Source of the DNA: Verrucomicrobiales bacterium
Lineage (GTDB): Bacteria > Verrucomicrobiota > Verrucomicrobiia > Limisphaerales > SXQI01
Length of the DNA stretch: 11,002 nucleotides
NCBI GenBank assembly: GCA_005793025.1
Contig: SXQI01000133.1
Coordinates: forward strand, 1-11,002
Reading direction: 5' to 3'
Both the position numbers and the translations under genes were made by a program. The notes beneath the pieces are model-generated. The model worked only from the letters and a program-made list of their open reading frames with translations. It had not been told where the DNA came from and did no database searches. This document shows positions 8,501-11,002 of this stretch, piece after piece (position 1 is the stretch's first letter; each line of letters begins with the position of its first letter).

Positions 8501-8979
8501 AAGCCTGCCACCAAACACAACCCATCCTCCCAACGTTTCTCGATCTGTTTCATCCCCGCGATGCCTTCCAGCATCATGCTGCTCCCACGCGAAACAATCA
8601 GCGCGAGCAACCCGCAGGAGAGAGCCCCAGAGACCGCGCTGGATAACGCCACCCGGTAAGCGATGTTGGAAATAGGGACAAGGACCGTGAACAACCATGT
8701 GTAGAGGGTCCAAACGGGGTAACCGGGTGGATGTGGCACCCCGGCGTAGAACGATCCCACTGCCAGTTCCCCGGAATCCTCCAACGTGAGATCAGGAGCT
8801 AGCGTGTAAACATATCCGGCTAGGACGAATACAAAGACCACCAGTGCGGTCAACCAGTCGAGACCCCGGAAAAGGGGTGGCACTGGAATGGTAGTTGGGC
8901 TCTTTGTCGCCGTGGTTTGTGACGAGGGACTCTTCACAGTGGCACCTCGATTTATAGGCTTCGTTAAGTCGATGCTCAT
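5533..8979 (-). CDS. DUF2723 membrane protein, probable GT-C-like glycosyltransferase with C-terminal TPRs (1148 aa)
   Basis: A large polytopic inner-membrane protein. After a polar Ser/Thr/Pro-rich tail (1-37) the first helix (about 41-60) leads into the family motif APDLTLEDSGELAVG (61-75) followed by GVPHPPGYPVW; the acidic residues after helix 1 (Asp63, Glu67, Asp68) sit where GT-C transferases carry their catalytic acid. About a dozen further helices run to roughly residue 565. A soluble part (about 580-920) follows, then TPR-like helical repeats (about 920-1148; for example LASAYVQLQKTNQALKLFDQLI and AWFDYARAQVMVNKPTEALTSLGKAI). DUF2723 includes animal TMEM260, a protein O-mannosyltransferase, so sugar transfer from a lipid donor to an exported acceptor is the best guess. 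Donor and acceptor are unknown; no glycan-synthesis genes are nearby. The start at 8979 has no clear ribosome site and lies 2 bases after a small reading frame. Confidence 0.85.
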   Translation of the reverse strand: MSIDLTKPINRGATVKSPSSQTTATKSPTTIPVPPLFRGLDWLTALVVFVFVLAGYVYTLAPDLTLEDSGELAVGSFYAGVPHPPGYPVWTLYTWLFTVLVPISNIAYRVALSSAVSGALSCGLLALIVSRGSSMMLEGIAGMKQIEKRWEDGLCLVAGFVAGCLLGFNGFMWSQAVIVEVYVFSVLSLMLLLCALLRWMYAPHQLRYLYLAFFWFGICITNHQTLIVAAMGLEVAILMAAPRLGRDLFIANTLIYVIGLIAKSKGIIQSFDNNPPLFFIFNAVGVGSGLVALYMIVKTMDQFTAIFTDIVDFKFQKLREALQPILIMGGMWVVGAAFYFYMPIASMTNPPMNWGYPRTEEGFWHALTRGQYDKTSPTSDPFKLVQQLAMYVGGAVEEFTVVCLIIALVPFFFLSRMQNRERGWMIGLTAIYVGLAFLLLILLNPGVDRQSSEQARVFFTASHVMIAIWVGYGITLIGGLIATHYQEVRRNILLGTSIAAAFALYSIFQNKSLFFIDKFTAYLLFGLTLVALVLFLLGRTKVPRFAILCLFALLPLQSILAHWSANEQRGHLFGYWFGHDMFSPPFEIYPEMPKSSIVFGGTDPGRFCPTYMIFCESFIPPEKRRDPKFDRRDCYLITQNALADGTYLSYIRAHYNRSAQNDPPFFVNFLRSSTEEERGTTNLMARLSTPLDTFFTKLGKDIEDRRRREGVYPPKEILTPTPEDSQIAFQQYIGDAQRRLQHDMQFPNEPKQIRPGEDVRVIDNKISVSGQVAVMAINGLLTKVIFDKNPDHEFFVEESFALDWMFPHLTPFGIIMKINRDPIPEMTEDMVKKDHDFWSQYSERLIGNWMTYDTTVKEVCDFAEKTYLRRDLTGFKGDPKFVRDDNAQKAFSKLRSAQGGLYFWRVSNTKNIAENQRMLKEAEFALRQSFAFCPFSPEAVYKYVNLLVNLNRAGDAELVARTCLMFDPESQSIAQLADQLKGIRDHQVGAQSAATQLAGLEQQYQATPTNLEVVFKLASAYVQLQKTNQALKLFDQLINLPDTDARILLSVAQAYSQLQNMPGLEMALGRIIKIMPDNPEAWFDYARAQVMVNKPTEALTSLGKAISLSQFRLLSQPTAKNLLQEALSDPTFVNLRNLPEFQKLLTPQ

Positions 8980-8981
8980 CG

Positions 8982-9104
8982 TTATCGGTTGAGAAAGTTA
9001 GTCGCTGTATAAATCAAATCACGGATAATTGATGGGTGATCAGAACCCATTGTCCACTGCAAAGTCGTTTTCGGCACGTTGTTTTCCCCTTTTGTATAAC
9101 CCAT
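8982..9104 (-). CDS. Possible small protein or gene remnant ahead of DUF2723 (40 aa minimum)
   Basis: On the minus strand a frame open from 9275 ends in TAA at 8982-8984, only 2 bases before the DUF2723 ATG (TAACGATG), the same spacing seen between the peptidase and methyltransferase genes. From the ATG at 9104 it would encode 40 residues beginning MGYTKGENN and ending TATNFLNR. The residues look like ordinary protein, but I recognise no family and no ribosome site. It could be a short leader peptide coupled to DUF2723, the tail of a lost gene, or chance. An upstream ATG at 9275 would overlap the transglycosylase start on the other strand by 103 bases, which is unlikely. Confidence 0.22.
   Translation of the reverse strand: MGYTKGENNVPKTTLQWTMGSDHPSIIRDLIYTATNFLNR
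9032..9050. promoter_or_regulatory. 6-bp inverted repeat, operator or leader hairpin candidate
   Basis: ATGGGT at 9032-9037 and ACCCAT at 9045-9050 are perfect complements around a 7-base centre. The repeat lies 53 bases upstream of the DUF2723 start and about 120 bases upstream of the transglycosylase start, inside the divergent intergenic region. A TATACA box (minus strand, 9006-9011) lies between it and DUF2723, which would place the repeat close to the -35 region of that gene. No matching good -35 hexamer is seen, so the promoter part is weak. Confidence 0.35.
9071..9100 (+). promoter_or_regulatory. Candidate sigma70-like promoter of the transglycosylase
   Basis: TCGGCA (9071-9076, 4 of 6 to TTGACA) and TATAAC (9095-9100, 5 of 6 to TATAAT) are 18 bases apart on the plus strand. 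Transcription would start near 9107, giving a leader of about 66 bases that contains the 9132-9154 hairpin. Matches of this quality can arise by chance. Confidence 0.32.
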
Positions 9105-9131
9105 ATCAATCGTTTTTGGAAGCCACAGCAA

Positions 9132-9154
9132 TTCCCGTTCGCTAAAGCCGGGAA
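9132..9154 (+). promoter_or_regulatory. Bulged hairpin in the transglycosylase leader
   Basis: TTCCCG (9132-9137) pairs with CGGGAA (9149-9154), and inside it GCT (9141-9143) pairs with AGC (9146-9148), leaving a 3-base bulge and a 2-base (AA) loop too tight to close fully. The stem ends 18 bases before the ATG at 9173 and no T run follows, so it looks more like a leader structure affecting translation or RNA stability than a terminator. Confidence 0.35.
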
Positions 9155-9172
9155 ATGGGGTAGGTTTGCGCC

Positions 9173-10141
9173 ATGAGCCCTTTCCAGAACTCGCACAAGG
9201 GGTGGTATACCCAACCGCCTTACCTCGGTTGGTTCCTAGCATTCGTCCTATTGCTCGCTGGCGTTTCCATGACATCCACCACCGGCTTTGCTCAGGATCA
9301 AGATTTGCTCCAAAACATCGAGGATTGGGCGAAGGAAAACATCGATGAGGACGTCCTCGAGGCTCTAGGTCAGGTAGATCGAGATCGAGTGACTGAAGTT
9401 CTCAAGGAATTACAAAACCGCCTCAAGGGCGATTCAGTTTACGATTTAGCTCCGCTCAAAACCCAAGTGCAGAGTCTGATCCCCATCTTGGAACAATTTG
9501 AAGAAACCGCAGCCCTCGCTGATTGGCTTAAAGTAAAAGTCGATGACCTAACCGCTGCCGAAGCCTTGCAACAAGCGGCTCCACCAAAACCCGCGAACAC
9601 CCCACGATTACCACCGACGCCACAACTCCAAAAATCCGTTTGGGTGAAACAACTAGCTAAACGAGAAGTCCCACCTCGCGCCAAGGCTTACCTGCCGATG
9701 CTCAAGTCCGTCTTCGCAGCCGGCAAAGTCCCCGAGGAATTAGTCTGGTTGGCAGAGATAGAATCCGCCTTCAATCCCAAAGCACGTAGCCCCGCTGGAG
9801 CCGAGGGCATGTTTCAACTCATGAAACCCACCGCCAAACGGTTTGGGCTTTCGACCTTCTTCCCCGACGAACGGCGGAACCCCGAAAAAAGTGCCAAGGC
9901 TGCCGCCAGTTATTTGAAATTCCTCCACGGCCGATTCGGAGATTGGCGACTGGCACTAGCGGCCTACAACGCCGGAGAAGGTCGGATAGATTCTATCCTC
10001 AAAAAAGCTGGCACACGAAACTACCACGAAATCGTCAACCGCCTCCCCGCCGAAACCCAACTTTACGTTCCCAAATACGAAGCCACCCTCAAAAAACGAG
10101 AAGGCCTCACCCTCGAGGAACTACGATCCCCAAAAAATTGA
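9173..10141 (+). CDS. Secreted MltD-like lytic transglycosylase, SLT/GH23 domain (322 aa)
   Basis: This is a cell-wall enzyme that cuts the MurNAc-GlcNAc bond with formation of 1,6-anhydroMurNAc. A basic/polar start and a hydrophobic stretch (about 19-40) ending TGFAQ suggest a Sec signal with cleavage near residues 40/41; there is no lipobox Cys. Residues 41-135 form an acidic helical region of unknown role, followed by a Pro-rich linker (136-151). The SLT domain (about 165-305) shows catalytic Glu197 in EIESAFNP, then SPAGAEGMFQLMKPTAKRFGL (206-226), and AAYNAGEGRI (263-272), then ETQLYVPKY. No LysM repeat is present, unlike E. coli MltD. It is the only full plus-strand gene here and is transcribed divergently from DUF2723. 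The start at 9173 has no good ribosome site; Met33 would remove most of the signal helix, so it is disfavoured. Confidence 0.9.
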   Translation: MSPFQNSHKGWYTQPPYLGWFLAFVLLLAGVSMTSTTGFAQDQDLLQNIEDWAKENIDEDVLEALGQVDRDRVTEVLKELQNRLKGDSVYDLAPLKTQVQSLIPILEQFEETAALADWLKVKVDDLTAAEALQQAAPPKPANTPRLPPTPQLQKSVWVKQLAKREVPPRAKAYLPMLKSVFAAGKVPEELVWLAEIESAFNPKARSPAGAEGMFQLMKPTAKRFGLSTFFPDERRNPEKSAKAAASYLKFLHGRFGDWRLALAAYNAGEGRIDSILKKAGTRNYHEIVNRLPAETQLYVPKYEATLKKREGLTLEELRSPKN

Positions 10142-10159
10142 GAGTATCAGAGAGTATCA
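10141..10159 (+). repeat. Tandem 9-base direct repeat AGAGTATCA
   Basis: AGAGTATCA occurs at 10141-10149 and again at 10151-10159, a 10-base period beginning on the last base of the transglycosylase stop codon. The period is one DNA helical turn, but two copies are too few to argue for a binding array. Confidence 0.5.
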
Positions 10160-10164
10160 ATTAG

Positions 10165-10190
10165 TTTGGCTCGGTTGAGATCGAACCAAG
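10165..10190. terminator. Imperfect hairpin between convergent genes, possible terminator
   Basis: TTGG (10166-10169) pairs with CCAA (10186-10189), followed after a C-A mismatch by TCGG (10171-10174) with TCGA (10181-10184, one G-U), around a 6-base loop. It sits between the converging transglycosylase and TM2 genes, where a bidirectional terminator is expected. The only T run on the plus strand (T6, 10206-10211) is 16 bases further on, so intrinsic termination is not well supported. Confidence 0.3.
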
Positions 10191-10214
10191 ACAGCGTCTG
10201 CTCCCTTTTTTCTG

Positions 10215-10661
10215 TCACTTAAAGGGAACCCCTTTGCCATCTTTTTGTACAAGGCAGAGATCAAATAGTGTCCACCCCCAGAGGAAAAACAACGGGAGCG
10301 CGGAGTATGGGAGCGAGAGGAGGGATACAATTGGAATGGGGATCCCCATCATTTCAGGTGAGATTTCATACCGCGAACTGAGGAAATCAATCACCGAGTA
10401 ATTGGTGCCATTCACGTGGTTCATAAATAATAAGAATAATGAACTAAAAGTGCCCAATAATTTGATGTTCCCCACGTGCTCTTCCTCCGCGTAGAAGTTG
10501 TTCGCTCCGAAAACTCCGAGGAAAAACCCAAGAAGAATATAGGTGCTGCGTCTCTTTGCCGAGACAACGGGAGGCACCATAATACTTCCCGTTGGGCTGC
10601 CGCACTTGATGCAGTAAGGGGAAGCAACCGGAATCTGGGTTCCGCATTTTGTACAATACAT
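10215..10661 (-). CDS. Zinc-ribbon TM2-domain membrane protein (148 aa)
   Basis: A small membrane protein. The N-terminus is a zinc ribbon with two CxxC pairs (Cys3/Cys6 and Cys17/Cys20, each in a YCxKCG setting), then a linker, then a TM2 domain: KRRSTYILLGFFLGVFGANNFYA (about 36-58), a second helix (about 66-82), and the terminal WGWTLFDLCLVQKDGKG segment (128-144) characteristic of TM2 proteins. Between the second helix and that end lies an insertion with an added hydrophobic stretch (about 83-127), so the domain is longer than the usual 50-60 residues. The function of bacterial TM2 proteins is unknown; the ribbon suggests metal-dependent folding or protein contact on the cytoplasmic side. 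AAGGAG lies six bases before the ATG, the best ribosome site here. Base content looks AT-richer than in the neighbours, and the gene lies beside an IS element, so acquisition is possible. Confidence 0.82.
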   Translation of the reverse strand: MYCTKCGTQIPVASPYCIKCGSPTGSIMVPPVVSAKRRSTYILLGFFLGVFGANNFYAEEEHVGNIKLLGTFSSLFLLFMNHVNGTNYSVIDFLSSRYEISPEMMGIPIPIVSLLSLPYSALPLFFLWGWTLFDLCLVQKDGKGVPFK

Positions 10662-10667
10662 TGGTTT

Positions 10668-10673
10668 CTCCTT
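10668..10673 (-). promoter_or_regulatory. Strong ribosome binding site of the TM2 gene
   Basis: AAGGAG on the minus strand lies 6 bases before the ATG at 10661. It fixes the start and contrasts with the weak or absent sites of the other genes. Confidence 0.75.
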
Positions 10674-10678
10674 TTGTT

Positions 10679-10693
10679 TTGTTCAGCGAACAA
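10679..10693. promoter_or_regulatory. Perfect 6-bp inverted repeat in the TM2 leader
   Basis: TTGTTC (10679-10684) and GAACAA (10688-10693) flank a 3-base centre. On the minus-strand transcript it would form a small hairpin 5 bases upstream of the ribosome site; as DNA it could be an operator just downstream of the candidate promoter. Confidence 0.45.
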
Positions 10694-10716
10694 CTCAAGC
10701 TTTGTGTGGGAACCTC

Positions 10717-10745
10717 AGTATAAAACCATTAAGGATCTTTGGACA
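10717..10745 (-). promoter_or_regulatory. Candidate promoter of the TM2 gene
   Basis: On the minus strand TATACT (10717-10722, 5 of 6 to the -10 consensus) lies 17 bases from TGTCCA (10740-10745, 3 of 6 to the -35). A start near 10710 would give a leader of about 50 bases containing the hairpin at 10679-10693 and the ribosome site. The -35 match is weak. Confidence 0.35.
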
Positions 10746-10860
10746 GGTCTGAGAATGTCATAATGCAAGTAAGAATCCCAAGCGGGATGTTTTTGTACCA
10801 AGGGAAATTAGTTGGGCCGTATCCAAAAACCATACTTCCGAAGTCGATGATTCCGACCAA
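10729..10860 (-). pseudogene. Possible C-terminal remnant of a small membrane protein
   Basis: A minus-strand frame, open from 10872, reads from a possible TTG at 10860 for 43 codons to TAA at 10729-10731. It encodes two hydrophobic stretches (LVGIIDFGSMVFGYG and IPLGILTCIMTF) with a Pro/Trp/Tyr loop between them and a polar end SDLSKDP. The only upstream Met leaves 34 residues, and no ribosome site is seen. Its upstream side ends within about 20 bases of the inferred left end of the IS630-type element, so it may be the tail of a gene cut by that insertion or by an older rearrangement. No family is recognised, and chance is a real alternative. Confidence 0.3.
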
Positions 10861-10880
10861 AATTAGAGCGGTTTAAATAA

Positions 10881-11002
10881 ATATATAGCCTATCTGGGGA
10901 ATCTAACGTAAAGTTGGAGTGTGAAAACAATTTCCCTAGATTTGCGCGAGCGGATTTTAGCTGTTTACGATCAAGGCCGTAGCACGAGGGATGAGGTAGC
11001 TA
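10881..11002 (+). mobile_element. Left end of an IS630-family insertion sequence (partial)
   Basis: The element is inferred from the transposase start at 10921. IS630 elements insert at TA and duplicate it; the run ATATATA at 10881-10887 offers such a target, and the bases from about 10885 to 10920 would hold the left terminal repeat. The exact end cannot be set because the right end lies outside the window. Confidence 0.6.
10921..11002 (+). CDS. IS630-family transposase, N-terminus only
   Basis: A GTG start at 10921 opens a frame of 27 codons running off the window: (M)KTISLDLRERILAVYDQG, then RSTRDEVA. SLDLRERI-A-YDxG-xTxxEVA is the well-known start of the helix-turn-helix DNA-binding domain of IS630/Tc1-type transposases; the DDE catalytic domain is outside. 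GGAG at 10916-10919 lies very close to the GTG (1 base), so translation may be weak. The gene points away from the TM2 gene and the remnant. Whether the copy is intact cannot be judged. Confidence 0.82.
   Translation, partial: MKTISLDLRERILAVYDQGRSTRDEVA

Noticed and set aside
8173..8646. A 157-codon plus-strand frame opposite DUF2723, and a 182-codon minus frame at 8165-8713.
   Set aside because: Both lie in other frames of the DUF2723 membrane region; the Gln/His-rich and Arg/Gly-rich products are typical of shadow frames.
10142..10214. A tRNA-like T-arm on the minus strand (GGTTCGATCTC).
   Set aside because: The T stem pairs poorly, and no acceptor, D or anticodon arm can be built around it; a tRNA fragment as an attachment site is also unsupported without an integrase.
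1..11002. A CRISPR array, toxin-antitoxin pair, restriction or other defence system.
   Set aside because: No spaced repeats, nuclease or toxin motifs, or paired small genes of that kind are visible on either strand.

Overview
The window is ordinary-looking bacterial chromosome with one mobile-element edge. The gene set suggests a Verrucomicrobia-type (or related PVC/Bacteroidota-like) Gram-negative bacterium: a GldA/GldF/GldG-type ABC operon followed by a DUF4340-like gene, a 1148-residue DUF2723 membrane protein with a TPR tail, and an IS630-type transposase. Base composition is moderate and most genes lack a strong Shine-Dalgarno site. The taxonomic call is inference from gene content only.

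Layout. Positions 1-3748 (minus strand) hold a tight four-gene block, in transcription order: ABC ATPase, ABC-2 permease, GldG-like periplasmic-domain protein and the start of a DUF4340-like protein cut by the window edge. Two of the three junctions are 4-base ATGA overlaps. After a 112-base gap containing a 7-bp hairpin, positions 3861-8979 (minus strand) hold DUF2723-TPR, an M42 aminopeptidase and a methylguanine-DNA methyltransferase, spaced by 38 and 2 bases, so probably one transcript. The 193-base region 8980-9172 is divergent; it carries two inverted repeats, a candidate promoter and a small reading frame whose stop lies 2 bases before DUF2723. Positions 9173-10141 (plus strand) encode a secreted MltD-like lytic transglycosylase. 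Converging on it is a minus-strand zinc-ribbon/TM2 membrane protein (10215-10661) with a good ribosome site, leader hairpin and candidate promoter. Beyond it lie the tail of a possible truncated membrane protein (10729-10860) and the left end of an IS630-type element (transposase from 10921, running off the window).

How the genes work together. The ABC block should form one membrane complex: ATPase plus permease, with GldG and DUF4340 proteins anchored by N-terminal helices and exposed outside the cytoplasmic membrane. Its substrate is unknown, and no other gliding gene is visible. The DUF2723 protein is a probable GT-C-like glycosyltransferase. M42 peptidase and methyltransferase look like housekeeping passengers. 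The transglycosylase remodels peptidoglycan. I found no convincing new defence or mobile system. The points most worth a second look are the TM2/remnant/IS630 edge, the divergent intergenic region, and the Met-rich loops in the GldG-like protein.
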